Shown: positions 6,841 to 16,105 of the stretch, piece after piece
Layout of the letters: each line of letters opens with the position of its first letter
How positions within the stretch are numbered: position 1 is the stretch's first letter
NCBI GenBank assembly: GCA_041397825.1
Contig: JAWKVX010000003.1
Span: 806,001-870,000 of the forward strand
Source: JANNSX01 sp041397825
GTDB lineage: Bacteria; Pseudomonadota; Alphaproteobacteria; Rhizobiales; Hyphomicrobiaceae
Direction of reading: 5' to 3'
Length of the DNA: 64,000 nt
Notes under the pieces: generated by a model
Seen by the model: the letters and a program-made list of their open reading frames with translations, nothing else
Database searches by the model: none
What the model was told of the DNA's origin: nothing
Position numbers and translations under genes: made by a program

Positions 6841-9636
6841 ATGGCACAGATCGATGCCACGCTACTGACGACCAACTTCCAAGCCATTGATGATACGATG
6901 GTCAACCCCGTCGGGGCGGTGACCTCCTTGTCGGGTTTCGTGGCGACCTGGGCGACGGCCGCCGCCGCGCCGTTCTGGGGCTACACGCTCTCAAGCTCGC
7001 TCGGCGACATTTCCCTTGCAACACCGGCAGGCACGATCGACGGCATCACCATCAGCCGCAAGCAGAGCGCGGGCAGCTCCTATGTCCCGATGATCTCGAT
7101 CGCGGATCTGTCCGTGTCTTTGACCGATCTCGTCGACCTCGTGACGCCGGCCAACACCCACGAGATGTTCTGGGAGACGGTCCTGGCTGGCGCCACGACG
7201 GTGCTGGTGCCCGGTTCCTCGGGCCAGCTCTACATGTTCGGGGACTTCCTCACGGTCAACGCGGGCACGTCACGGACAGGTGCGGCGGACAGTTTCATCG
7301 GCACGAATCTGCCGAATGGCTCGAGCACACTGGTGGGCGATGCCTACGGCGTCGAGGCCGGAGCGACGCTTCGCGGTGGCAATGACACGTTTTCCGGCGC
7401 GACAGGGGCGCAGCTCATCGGCGATGCCGAGCAGAGCGTAGGAGTCGTTATCGGTGGAGCGGACACGTTCACCATCACCGACAACTTGTTCACTCCGACG
7501 ACTGTAGCAGGCTCGCTCTATGGCGACGTGATGACCTCGCTCGGTGCGCTGACAGGGGGCGCCGACGTTTTCACAATACACGACACCGCAAATGTCACGG
7601 GCATTTTCGGCGATGCTCTCACACACTCGTCGGCCGAGGACGCGACTGGCGGCAACGATACGATCTTGGTCGAGCGCCACATCGTCGACGGAACGGCGAT
7701 ACCGTTTTCATCGGTGTCGCAGGTTACTGGCGACATCAATCTTGCCGCTGGCGGCTCCACATATCGGGGCGGGAACGATAAAATTACCCTGAGAAACACG
7801 TTGAGCACCGTGGTCGATGGCGACTTCAATATTGTCAACGGCAACATTATCGGCGGCAACGACACGATCCTGATCGAGAATACGCGGAGCTACTCGGCGA
7901 CTGTTCCGGGAATCCTTGCTACACAGATCTCGGGTGACGTCGGCACGAATGCCGTCCTGTCGGTTGGTGACAATTTCACGGGTGGTGCTGACACCATCAC
8001 AGTACGCTCGGTCACGGTAGGAAGTTCAATTGTCGGTGACGCGACCGCTGTTCAAGGCGTCGGAGGCAATCTCGTCAAAGGTGGCGCCGATACGATAGCC
8101 ATTTCGACCTTGTCCTATCCCGTCAGCGCGCCCCCTGCGATCATCGGTGATGCGACGTACGTCCTGAATGCAGCATTTGAAGGTGGAACTGATCGAATCA
8201 CGGTGTCGATCGGGCCGAATGTGTTCGCTATCGGAAGCTACGCTGGCGATGTCTTGACTTTCAGCAGCAACGTCGGTGCCGACAACTTTACCGGCGGCAA
8301 TGACACGATCACGTTCAGCGGCATCAATCTCAGTGGGTCTTTGCAAATCTATGGCGATGCGTTGACGGCAACCGGCATGGCCGGCGCCACGTTCAAGGGC
8401 GGCAATGATACGCTGATCGGTGCGGGAACCAATGACTTCATCTATGGCGACGCGGTTGGTATCGCGGGCTTCGGCACGATCATCGGCGGCAACGATACGT
8501 TGGACGGCCGGGGTGGAAATGACGTTTTGGACGGCGGGCTCGGTACGGATACCGCCGTCTTCGGTCTGGCGCAGGCGGTGCATGTCAATCTCGGCGGTAT
8601 CGCCGGTTCGAACGGAAATCTGGCCGATCCGAACGGCGACTACGAGGCGATCGGCCAGGGTTTCGATCACCTGATCGGCATCGAGAACGTCACGGGCTCC
8701 TCGAAGAACGACGTCATCATCGGCGATGCCCAGAACAATGTCCTGAACGGCGGTAGCGGCAACGATCGGCTGGACGGTGGTCCCGGTGGCATCGACACTC
8801 TGATCGGCGGCAAGGGCAACGATACCCATGTTCTGCAATCGGGCGATAAGGCGAGCGAGGCGAAGAGCGGCGGCAGCGACACGATCGAGACAGGCGCTTT
8901 CAGCGTCAATCTCGCCAACTATGCCAATTTCGAGAATGTGCGACTAACCGGCGCGTCCGCGCGATCGGCGACGGGCACCAACGGCGCCAATGTTCTGAAT
9001 GGCGAGACGAATAGCGCGGGGAACGTCCTGAAAGGCTTGCTCGGCAACGATACCTACATCATCGGCGCCGGCGACACCGTGATCGACACCGGCGGGACGG
9101 ATAAGCTGAAGTCCGGCACGATCAGTCTCAACCTCGCATCGCAGGCCGGCGGCAATGCCGAGCGGGCCTATCTGACGGGCAGCGCCAATCTCAACATCAC
9201 CGGCAATGCGGCCAACAACATCCTGTCGGGCAACGCCGGCGTCAATTCGATCTCCGGATCCGGTGGAAATGATACGATCAATGGCGGTCTGGGCAACGAC
9301 ATCTTGAACGGCGGCAGCGGCAAGGACATCTTCATTTTCAATACCGATATCGGCGCCGCACCCAATATCGACACGATCAACAGCTACTCCGTCGCCGACG
9401 ACACGATCAAGCTCGAGAACGCCATCTTCGCGAGCCTGGTCAAGACGGGGACGCTCAGCACGTCCTACTTCCGCGTCGGCGCCGCGGCCGTCGATAGCAA
9501 CGACTACATCGTCTATGACAAGACGACCGGTGCGCTCTACTACGACGCCGACGGCAGCGGGGCGATTGCGGCCATTCAGTTCGCAACCATCTCGAACAAG
9601 GCGAGCCTGACTGCGGCGGATTTCGTGATCATCTAA
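6841..9636 (+). CDS. Large RTX-like calcium-binding repeat protein
   Basis: The 931-residue protein has no Sec signal peptide, as expected for type I secretion substrates. Residues 1-150 form a unique N-terminal domain. Residues about 178-560 hold around twelve degenerate units, each pairing a GGNDTI/GGADTI turn with a GDA segment every 30-45 residues. Residues 560-840 carry classic RTX nonapeptides (GGSGNDRLDGG, GGNDTINGGLGNDILNGG). The last 90 residues (FIFNTDIG through ADFVII, with YYDADGSG) match the usual C-terminal module of bacterial RTX proteins that precedes the secretion signal. RTX turns bind calcium outside the cell. AGGGAG lies just before the ATG. No type I secretion genes are in the window. 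Confidence 0.88.
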   Translation: MAQIDATLLTTNFQAIDDTMVNPVGAVTSLSGFVATWATAAAAPFWGYTLSSSLGDISLATPAGTIDGITISRKQSAGSSYVPMISIADLSVSLTDLVDLVTPANTHEMFWETVLAGATTVLVPGSSGQLYMFGDFLTVNAGTSRTGAADSFIGTNLPNGSSTLVGDAYGVEAGATLRGGNDTFSGATGAQLIGDAEQSVGVVIGGADTFTITDNLFTPTTVAGSLYGDVMTSLGALTGGADVFTIHDTANVTGIFGDALTHSSAEDATGGNDTILVERHIVDGTAIPFSSVSQVTGDINLAAGGSTYRGGNDKITLRNTLSTVVDGDFNIVNGNIIGGNDTILIENTRSYSATVPGILATQISGDVGTNAVLSVGDNFTGGADTITVRSVTVGSSIVGDATAVQGVGGNLVKGGADTIAISTLSYPVSAPPAIIGDATYVLNAAFEGGTDRITVSIGPNVFAIGSYAGDVLTFSSNVGADNFTGGNDTITFSGINLSGSLQIYGDALTATGMAGATFKGGNDTLIGAGTNDFIYGDAVGIAGFGTIIGGNDTLDGRGGNDVLDGGLGTDTAVFGLAQAVHVNLGGIAGSNGNLADPNGDYEAIGQGFDHLIGIENVTGSSKNDVIIGDAQNNVLNGGSGNDRLDGGPGGIDTLIGGKGNDTHVLQSGDKASEAKSGGSDTIETGAFSVNLANYANFENVRLTGASARSATGTNGANVLNGETNSAGNVLKGLLGNDTYIIGAGDTVIDTGGTDKLKSGTISLNLASQAGGNAERAYLTGSANLNITGNAANNILSGNAGVNSISGSGGNDTINGGLGNDILNGGSGKDIFIFNTDIGAAPNIDTINSYSVADDTIKLENAIFASLVKTGTLSTSYFRVGAAAVDSNDYIVYDKTTGALYYDADGSGAIAAIQFATISNKASLTAADFVII

Positions 9637-9689
9637 GGGAACGTGAACCGCGCGCGGCTCGATAGGCGAGAGCTGCGTGCAGCATCCGG

Positions 9690-10802
9690 CTACGGCAAAG
9701 GTGCCGTCTGGGACAGCATCACCCGGATCCCGCCGTGCAGCACCGGTGCGCGCGGCGGACCGAACGGTAGCCCCGTCGCCTTCGCGAGCGCCGCCTCGCT
9801 GGTGACGAGGCCGACGCGCCAGCCGGAGAAGCGCGCCGTAAGCACGTCGCCGAGCGTCCGGTAGAGCCGATGCAATCTTGGCCGTTCGCCGATCCGACCG
9901 CCATAGGGCGGATTGACGATGACGAGGCCGGGCGGGCCTGCGGGCGGCTGCAGATCGGCGATATCGCGCTGCTCGAAATCACACCAGGCGCCGACGCCGG
10001 CGCGCCCGGCATTCTCCCGCGCCATGCGGATGGCGCCGGCATCGCGATCACTGCCGTGGAAGCGATGGGCCGGGATGACGGTCGTCCCTGCGGCTTTCAT
10101 CGCCTTCCAGGCGTCTCCGTTGAACGTCGCCAGCGCCTCGAAGGCGAACTGCCGCGACCGCCCCGGCATCAGGCCCGCCGCGATCTCTGCAGCCTCGATG
10201 ACGAAGGTGCCAGAGCCACACATCGGATCGACGACCGGCTCGTCGCCCGTATAGCTGCACTGGCGGAGGAACAGCGCCGCCAGGTTCTCCCGCATGGGTG
10301 CCTTGGCGACTGCGGGCTTGTGGCCGCGCTTGTGCAAGGGCTCGCCGGACGTGTCGACGGCGATGGTGCAGACGTCCCTCTCGAGCCGTGCCTTGACGAT
10401 GACGTCGGCCTCGTCCTTCTCCGGCGCGCCGAACTCCTCCCGGATGGCCCGTGCGATGCGCTCGGCGACGGCGCTCGAGTGATAGAGCCGCGACTTTGTG
10501 CAGGAGGCCTCGACCCGGAAGGACCGGTCCTGGCGCAAGACGGTGCCCCAGGCGACCTTGCGCGACCGCTTGTCGAGCTCGGAGAACTGCTCGGCCCGGA
10601 ACGAGGCGATCCGCGCCAGCACGCGCACCGGCCCCCGCAACGCGAGATTGGCCCGCCAGACCTCCGACCAGTCGCCCCTGACCGTGACACCGCCCGAGAT
10701 CGTCTTCGCCGCGCGAAACCGCAGCTCTCGCGCCTCCGCGCACAGCACGGATTCCAATCCCGGCGCGGAGACGAGGAAGATGTCGAGATCGGGGGCGGTC
10801 AT
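9690..10802 (-). CDS. rlmL: THUMP-domain class I methyltransferase, RlmL/RlmK-N like (23S rRNA guanine-N2)
   Basis: The 370-residue protein has an N-terminal ferredoxin-like/THUMP region and a C-terminal Rossmann methyltransferase with VDPMCGSGTFVIEAAEIAAG as the SAM loop and VIVNPPYGGRIGE as the N6/N2-methylation NPPY motif. This arrangement matches the N-terminal half of E. coli RlmL, which methylates G2445 of 23S rRNA; stand-alone forms are common outside Gammaproteobacteria. The exact base target is inferred. It is convergent with the RTX gene, with a 53-base gap. Confidence 0.85.
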   Translation of the reverse strand: MTAPDLDIFLVSAPGLESVLCAEARELRFRAAKTISGGVTVRGDWSEVWRANLALRGPVRVLARIASFRAEQFSELDKRSRKVAWGTVLRQDRSFRVEASCTKSRLYHSSAVAERIARAIREEFGAPEKDEADVIVKARLERDVCTIAVDTSGEPLHKRGHKPAVAKAPMRENLAALFLRQCSYTGDEPVVDPMCGSGTFVIEAAEIAAGLMPGRSRQFAFEALATFNGDAWKAMKAAGTTVIPAHRFHGSDRDAGAIRMARENAGRAGVGAWCDFEQRDIADLQPPAGPPGLVIVNPPYGGRIGERPRLHRLYRTLGDVLTARFSGWRVGLVTSEAALAKATGLPFGPPRAPVLHGGIRVMLSQTAPLP

Positions 10803-10899
10803 TCGTCCTCAATAGCCTCGACAGCGTCGAACCGCGAGGCGTTTCTTGACGCCGGGCAGTCCGTCCGTGAGACTTGCAGGAGCAGAGCCAGGAGCCCCC

Positions 10900-11502
10900 A
10901 TGTCCCTTCTCACCGACGCCGGCATACGCAAGATCGCGACCTACATCGAGGATAGCCATATCGAAGGCGGCAGGGTCGCCGAGCCGCCGCTGCGGATGGT
11001 GGCAGTGGCGGCCGTCATCGCCAATCCCTGGGCGGGGCGGGGGTTCGTCGAGGACCTGAAGCCCGAGATCCATCGCATCGCTCCCGTGCTCGGCGACGCG
11101 CTGACGGAGGAGATCCTGAAGCACACCGGCGGCGGTGAGGCCGTCGAAGGCTACGGCAAGGCGGCGGTCGTCGGCGCCGATGGCGAGGTCGAGCACGCCT
11201 CGGCACTCATCCACACGCTCCGATTCGGCAATCGCTACCGGAAGGCGGTCGGTGCCAAGAGCTATCTCTCCTTCACGAACATCCGCGGCGGTCCCGGCGT
11301 CGCCATCGCTCTGCCGATGATGCACAAGCTCGACGAGGGCAAGCGCTCGCATTATTTGACGATCCAGTTCTCGATCCCCGATGCACCGGCGGCGGGCGAG
11401 ATCGTCGTCGCTCTCGGCGCTTCCGTCGGCGGCCGCCCGCACCACCGGATCGGCGACCGCTATCAGGACTTGAAGGAGCTCGGCAGCACCGATGCCGTCT
11501 GA
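10900..11502 (+). CDS. AA_synth (DUF1185) family protein
   Basis: The 200-residue protein is recognised by the conserved pattern RMVAVAAVIANPWAGRGFVEDL near the N-terminus and SYLSFTNIRGGPGVAIALP in the second half, characteristic of the family named amino acid synthesis protein (PF06684). Its biochemical function is not established. The start at 10900 lies behind GGAG and gives MSLLTDAGIRK. It overlaps the next gene by 11 bases and heads a three-gene unit ending in a MarR regulator. Members of this family are frequently linked to aromatic catabolism genes, as here. Confidence 0.8.
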   Translation: MSLLTDAGIRKIATYIEDSHIEGGRVAEPPLRMVAVAAVIANPWAGRGFVEDLKPEIHRIAPVLGDALTEEILKHTGGGEAVEGYGKAAVVGADGEVEHASALIHTLRFGNRYRKAVGAKSYLSFTNIRGGPGVAIALPMMHKLDEGKRSHYLTIQFSIPDAPAAGEIVVALGASVGGRPHHRIGDRYQDLKELGSTDAV

Positions 11503-12295
11503 GGACCCGACACTCGGACTCGATCAAATCGATCTCGCGGCGGCGATTCTCGAAGGGGCCCGCCGGACGAACACGGTGATCGAGGGATTGCCGGCGGAGG
11601 TCGCGCCGAAGACTCTCGCCGATGCCTATGCGGTGCAGGATCGGCTCGTCGAGCGCCTCGGCTGGGAGACGCGTGGCTGGTTCTGCGCCTGCACGAATGT
11701 CGAGATCCAGCGAATGCTGAGTCTGTCCGAACCCTATTGCGCCCGCTTGTTCGCGCGGGCGCTGAAGCCAAGCCCCGCGACACTCAGGCAAGCCGACTAT
11801 CCGCCGATCATCGTCGAGTGCGAGTTCGCGTTCCGCCTGGGGGTGAACTTGCCGCCGCGCGCCGAGCCTTATACGCGGCCCGAGGTCGAGGCGGCGATCG
11901 AGAGTGTGCATCCGTCGATCGAGGTCGTGGCCGGGTATCTCAAAGATTGGCCGAGGCAGAACGTTTTCGCCGTCATCGCCGACAACGGCACCGACGGTGC
12001 CCTCGTCTATGGCGAAGGCATTCGGGAATGGCGCGGCCTCGATCTTGCGACGGTCGAGGTGCGTCTCTCGGTCAATGGCGAGGAGACGCGGCGTGGCTCG
12101 GGCCGTAACGTCCTGGGCGATCCGCTCACGGCCTTTGTCTGGCTCGCCAATGCGCGCGCCAAGGCTGGCGACGGGCTCAAGGCCGGCCACATTCACAATA
12201 CGGGCACGGCGACGGCGATCATGCCGCTCACCCCAGGTGACCACGTCGTCGCCGATTTCGGTCCGATCGGCCGGGTGAGCCTGAAAATTGTTTGA
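11492..12295 (+). CDS. 2-keto-4-pentenoate hydratase-like protein (fumarylacetoacetate hydrolase superfamily)
   Basis: The 267-residue protein has the MhpD-type layout: an N-terminal helical region with LADAYAVQDRL, the metal-binding E-x-E pair in PPIIVECEFAFRLG, a later ADNGTDGALVYG segment and the C-terminal GDHVVADFGPIGRVSLKI strand. Such enzymes hydrate 2-oxo-4-enoates from meta-cleavage or decarboxylate oxo-acids. It lies between the AA_synth gene and marR with overlaps on both sides. A second hydratase of the same superfamily is at 20701-21501 on the other strand. The exact substrate is unknown. Confidence 0.82.
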   Translation: MPSEDPTLGLDQIDLAAAILEGARRTNTVIEGLPAEVAPKTLADAYAVQDRLVERLGWETRGWFCACTNVEIQRMLSLSEPYCARLFARALKPSPATLRQADYPPIIVECEFAFRLGVNLPPRAEPYTRPEVEAAIESVHPSIEVVAGYLKDWPRQNVFAVIADNGTDGALVYGEGIREWRGLDLATVEVRLSVNGEETRRGSGRNVLGDPLTAFVWLANARAKAGDGLKAGHIHNTGTATAIMPLTPGDHVVADFGPIGRVSLKIV

Positions 12296-12315
12296 AGTGT
12301 CAATGTTCTCGCGCT

Positions 12316-12849
12316 ATGCCGGTCCGTGCGATGCAGGACCGACTTCGAAAGTCACCCGTCGATCTCGAGATCGTCATCGACGAGGGAGCGGCGGACGGCA
12401 AGCTCGAGCTCAGGCTATGGCTGCGGCTTCTGTCGACCGTGACGCTCATCTCGCAGGAGGTGCGCCGGCGCCTGCGGGATGAGTTCGCCACGACGCTGCC
12501 TCAGTTCGATCTGCTCGCCCAGCTCGATCGGGAACCGAAGGGATTGCGTCTCGGCGAGCTGTCCCGTCGCATGATGGTGACCAACGGCAACATCACCGGC
12601 GTGCTCGATCGGTTGCAGGCCGAGGGGCTCGTCGTCCGCGAGGTCTCGGCGGAGGACCGCCGTGTCGCCTATGCGCGCCTGACGCCGTCAGGTCGGGCAC
12701 GGTTCCGGCGCTATGCCCGTGCCCACGAAGGCTGGATCCGGGAGTTGGTCGGCGATGTCGATCCGGCAATGAAATCGGCGCTCCTGGCCGAGCTGGCGCG
12801 GGTGAAGGCCTCGGTCCGCCGCCATGCCGCTTCCGAGGACGCATCCTGA
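12316..12849 (+). CDS. MarR-family transcriptional regulator
   Basis: The 177-residue protein shows the MarR winged-helix pattern: the recognition region LRLGELSRRMMVTNGNITGV, then LQAEGLVVREVSAEDRRVAYARLT with the typical DRR wing. The frame is open from a TTG at 12292 that overlaps the hydratase stop; ATG 12316 or 12331 are more likely starts. MarR proteins near CoA-ester aromatic operons usually repress them and are released by the aryl-CoA. The target is most likely the operon starting at 12977, 127 bases downstream, which has a palindrome in front of it. Confidence 0.9.
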   Translation: MPVRAMQDRLRKSPVDLEIVIDEGAADGKLELRLWLRLLSTVTLISQEVRRRLRDEFATTLPQFDLLAQLDREPKGLRLGELSRRMMVTNGNITGVLDRLQAEGLVVREVSAEDRRVAYARLTPSGRARFRRYARAHEGWIRELVGDVDPAMKSALLAELARVKASVRRHAASEDAS

Positions 12850-12891
12850 TCGCCGGCAGGGGAATGAGCTGGACAACATCGCCCGAACCGC

Positions 12892-12928
12892 TTGACATGT
12901 CGCCATAGGTCGATAGTTTAAGCTTAAA
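12892..12928 (+). promoter_or_regulatory. Promoter with overlapping palindrome, candidate MarR operator
   Basis: A perfect -35 TTGACA sits at 12892-12897, with a -10-like AGTTTA at 12915-12920 (spacer 17). The -10 runs directly into a perfect 12-base palindrome, TTTAAGCTTAAA (12917-12928). This AT-rich block stands out from its GC-rich surroundings. A repressor bound there would cover the -10. It lies between the MarR gene and the operon beginning at 12977. The sequence is seen; the operator role is inferred. Confidence 0.6.
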
Positions 12929-12976
12929 ATGATTTTGCGAGACGTGGATTGAGCGCGACGAGAGGAGAATCTCGCG

Positions 12977-15316
12977 ATGCGTATCGTCTCCATCGGCGGC
13001 GGGCCGGCCGGTCTCTATGCGGCCCTGCTCCTCAAGAAGCTGCATCCGGCGCATCGAATTACCGTCGTCGAGCGCAACCGGCCCTATGACACGTTCGGCT
13101 GGGGTGTGGTCTTTTCCGATCAGACAATGGATGCGATGCGGGCTTGGGACGCCGAGACGGCGGCCGAGATCGAAGATGCCTTCAATCACTGGGACGACAT
13201 CGAGGTTCGGTTCAAGGGCACGCGCCAGCGAACGACAGGTCACGGCTTCGTCGGCATCGGCCGAAGGAAGCTGCTCAATATTCTCCAGCGGCGTTGCGAG
13301 GAGCTGGGCGTGGAGCTCGCCTTCGAGCGCGAGGTCGTGAGCGATCTCGAGTTCGCCGATGCCGATCTGATCATCGCGGCCGATGGCTTCAACTCGAAGA
13401 TCCGGGAGCGTCATGCGGCAAGCTTCAGTCCCGACATCCAGGTTCGTCCGAACCGCTACATATGGCTCGGAACGGACAGGCTCTACGATGCCTTCACCTT
13501 CGACTTCCAGAAGACCGAGCACGGCTGGTTTCAGGCCCACATCTACAAGTTCGATGGCGAGACCTCGACCTTCATCGTCGAGACCACGGAGGCGGTCTGG
13601 CGCGCCCACGGCCTCGATCGGGCCGATCAGGACGCCTCGATCGCCTTCTGCGAGACGGTGTTCGCCGAGGTGCTCGATGGCGGCCGGCTGATGTCGAACG
13701 CGCGGCACCTCCGCGGGTCTGCCTGGCTCAACTTCAACCGGCTGATCTGCGACACGTGGAGCTGCTTCAATGGCCGCTCTCATGTCGTGCTGATGGGAGA
13801 TGCGGCCCACACCGCACATTTCGCCATCGGCTCGGGCACCAAGCTCGCCATCGACGATGCGATCGAGCTGACGCGGCAATTCGAGGCGATCGGGCATGAT
13901 GCCGGCAGAATTCCGGAAGCTCTGGCCACGTACGAGGAGGTTCGCCGTATCGATGTCGCGCGCATCCAGAATGCGGCGCGGAACGCGATGGAATGGTTCG
14001 AGGTCGTCGGCCAGCGTTACGCCGACACCCTCGAGCCCGAGCAGCTCATGTACTCGATGCTGACCCGCTCGCAGCGGATCAGCCATGAGAATCTCCGGCT
14101 CCGCGATCCGGTGTGGCTCGAGGGCTACGAGCGCTGGTTCGCAGGGCGCTGCGGACTGGAGGCGGCGAGCAACCGTCGGGTGGCGCCGCCGATGTTCACG
14201 CCCTTGTCCGTTCGCAGCGTCCGTCTGACGAACCGGATCGTCGTCTCGCCCATGGCTATGTACTCGGCCGCGGACGGCGTCGCCTCCGATTTCCATCTCG
14301 TGCACCTGGGATCGCGCGCCCTGGGCGGCGCCGGTTTGGTGTTCGGCGAGATGACCGCCGTCTCGCCTGACGCCCGCATCACGCCTGGCTGCCTCGGGCT
14401 CTGGAACGCTGCGCAGGCTGATGCCTGGCGGCGGATCGTGCGCTTCATCCACGATAACAGCGAGGCCAAGGTCGGCCTGCAGCTGGGCCATGCCGGGCGG
14501 AAGGGCGCAACGAAGCTCGCCTGGGACGGCATCGACCAGCCGCTCGCGGAGGACGGCTGGCCGCTGCTCTCGGCTTCGGCGATACCATACCTGGCCGGGA
14601 GCCAGGTTCCCAGAGCCATGGATCAGGCCGACATGGACAGGATCATCGCCGACTTCGCCGCCGCCACAGAGCGCGCAGCGATGACCGGTAGCGACTGGCT
14701 GGAGCTGCATGCCGCGCACGGCTATCTCCTGTCGAGCTTCCTCTCGCCTTTGACCAATCGCCGCGATGATGCCTATGGGGGCAGTCACGATAATCGCGCG
14801 CGCTTTCCCCTCGAGGTCTTCCATGCCATGCGCGCCATCTGGCCGGAAGATCGCCCGATGTCGGTGCGGCTCTCCTGTCACGACTGGATGGACGGCGGCA
14901 ATACACCGGAAGATGCAGCGATCTTCGCGGCGATGTTCAAGGCAGCCGGCGCCGATGTCATCGATTGCTCGTCGGGGCAGGTCGTCGAGGACGACAGTCC
15001 TGTCTATGGACGGCTCTACCAGACCCCGTTCTCCGACAAGATCCGCAACGAGGTCGGCATCCCGACGATTGCCGTCGGTGCGATCTACGAGGCCGACCAT
15101 GCCAACTCGATCATCGCCGCCGGTCGCGCCGATCTCTGCGCAATCGCCCGTCCGCATCTGGCGGATGCGGCCTGGACGCTGCACGAGGCGGCGAAGATCG
15201 GTCTGACCGATGTGTCCTGGCCGAAACAATACGCATCTGGCAAATCCCAGTACGAGACCAACCTGGCGCGCGCCGCGGTGCAGCCGCCGCCACAACCGCG
15301 GGCAGGTCCGTCATGA
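12977..15316 (+). CDS. Fused flavin monooxygenase/NADH:flavin oxidoreductase, 2-aminobenzoyl-CoA or salicylyl-CoA type
   Basis: The 779-residue protein joins two enzymes. Residues 1-390 are a class A flavin monooxygenase (MRIVSIGGGPAGLYAALLLK FAD loop; VLMGDAAHTAHFAIGSGTKL near residue 270). Residues about 405-760 are an Old Yellow Enzyme barrel (FTPLSVRSVRLTNRIVVSPM; LQLGHAGRKG; ELHAAHGYLLSSFLSPL). This fusion is typical of 2-aminobenzoyl-CoA monooxygenase/reductase, which hydroxylates and then reduces the ring, and of proteins annotated as salicylyl-CoA 5-hydroxylases. The neighbours (RidA, beta-oxidation enzymes, MarR) favour the anthranilate-CoA route. AGAGGAGA precedes the ATG. No aryl-CoA ligase gene is in the window. 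Confidence 0.9.
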   Translation: MRIVSIGGGPAGLYAALLLKKLHPAHRITVVERNRPYDTFGWGVVFSDQTMDAMRAWDAETAAEIEDAFNHWDDIEVRFKGTRQRTTGHGFVGIGRRKLLNILQRRCEELGVELAFEREVVSDLEFADADLIIAADGFNSKIRERHAASFSPDIQVRPNRYIWLGTDRLYDAFTFDFQKTEHGWFQAHIYKFDGETSTFIVETTEAVWRAHGLDRADQDASIAFCETVFAEVLDGGRLMSNARHLRGSAWLNFNRLICDTWSCFNGRSHVVLMGDAAHTAHFAIGSGTKLAIDDAIELTRQFEAIGHDAGRIPEALATYEEVRRIDVARIQNAARNAMEWFEVVGQRYADTLEPEQLMYSMLTRSQRISHENLRLRDPVWLEGYERWFAGRCGLEAASNRRVAPPMFTPLSVRSVRLTNRIVVSPMAMYSAADGVASDFHLVHLGSRALGGAGLVFGEMTAVSPDARITPGCLGLWNAAQADAWRRIVRFIHDNSEAKVGLQLGHAGRKGATKLAWDGIDQPLAEDGWPLLSASAIPYLAGSQVPRAMDQADMDRIIADFAAATERAAMTGSDWLELHAAHGYLLSSFLSPLTNRRDDAYGGSHDNRARFPLEVFHAMRAIWPEDRPMSVRLSCHDWMDGGNTPEDAAIFAAMFKAAGADVIDCSSGQVVEDDSPVYGRLYQTPFSDKIRNEVGIPTIAVGAIYEADHANSIIAAGRADLCAIARPHLADAAWTLHEAAKIGLTDVSWPKQYASGKSQYETNLARAAVQPPPQPRAGPS

Positions 15317-16101
15317 GCGACACGCCCCTCATCGGCCGACACGCCCTGGTAACCGGGGCCGGCTCGGGCATCGGACGCGCCATTGCCATTCAGCTCGCTG
15401 GAGCCGGCGCCAAGGTGACGGTCGCGGGTCGACGCAGAGCGCCGCTCGAGGAGACAGCCAGCCTGCTCGCGAGCTCGCGGGTCACGGTGGTCAGCGGCTT
15501 CGACGTGACCAACGCCACCGCCATTGCCAAGGGACTGGACAAGTCCCGCAGCGTCCAGGGCCCGATCGATATCCTGGTCAACAATGCGGGTCAGGCCATG
15601 AGCGAGACCTTCGAGCGGACGGACCTCGAGCTCTGGTCGGAGATCCTCGCCGTCGATCTGACATCCGTCTATCAGGTCACGCACGCCGTGCTGCCCGATC
15701 TCAGGTCCCGGGGGGCGGGCGGGCGCATCGTCAACATGGCGTCGACGGCCGGCCTGACGGGATACCGATATGTGTCGGCCTATTGCGCCGCGAAGCATGG
15801 GGTTGTCGGCTTGACACGGGCGCTCGCGCTGGAGCTCGCCGGGACCGGCATCACGGTCAATGCCGTCTGCCCCGGCTTCACCGAGACGCCTCTGGTGGAG
15901 CGGGCGGTCGCGACGATCGCGACGAAAACCCGGCGATCAACCGCAGAGGCGATGTCGGAGCTGGTCGCGTCGAATCCGATGGGCCGGCTCGTCACGCCTG
16001 AGGAGGTTGCCCAAACAGTACTCTGGCTGGTGTCGCCGGGCTCCTCCTCGATCAATGGTCAGGCGATCGCGGTCGCCGGTGGCGAGGTCATGGTGGGATA
16101 A
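15313..16101 (+). CDS. Short-chain dehydrogenase, probable 3-hydroxyacyl-CoA dehydrogenase
   Basis: The 262-residue classical SDR has the TGAGSGIG nucleotide loop at residues about 14-21, NNAG near residue 95, and the YCAAK catalytic Tyr/Lys pair. It overlaps the upstream monooxygenase/reductase by 4 bases (ATGA), which fixes the start. Lying between the ring-reducing enzyme and an enoyl-CoA hydratase, it probably oxidises the hydroxyacyl-CoA in the beta-oxidation-like half of the pathway. The exact substrate is inferred from context. Confidence 0.85.
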   Translation: MSDTPLIGRHALVTGAGSGIGRAIAIQLAGAGAKVTVAGRRRAPLEETASLLASSRVTVVSGFDVTNATAIAKGLDKSRSVQGPIDILVNNAGQAMSETFERTDLELWSEILAVDLTSVYQVTHAVLPDLRSRGAGGRIVNMASTAGLTGYRYVSAYCAAKHGVVGLTRALALELAGTGITVNAVCPGFTETPLVERAVATIATKTRRSTAEAMSELVASNPMGRLVTPEEVAQTVLWLVSPGSSSINGQAIAVAGGEVMVG

Positions 16102-16105
16102 TGTC

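Noticed and set aside
12593..15295. 900-codon minus-strand open frame opposite the fused monooxygenase/reductase gene
   Set aside because: It mirrors a clearly coded flavoprotein; high GC produces long antisense frames without domain character.
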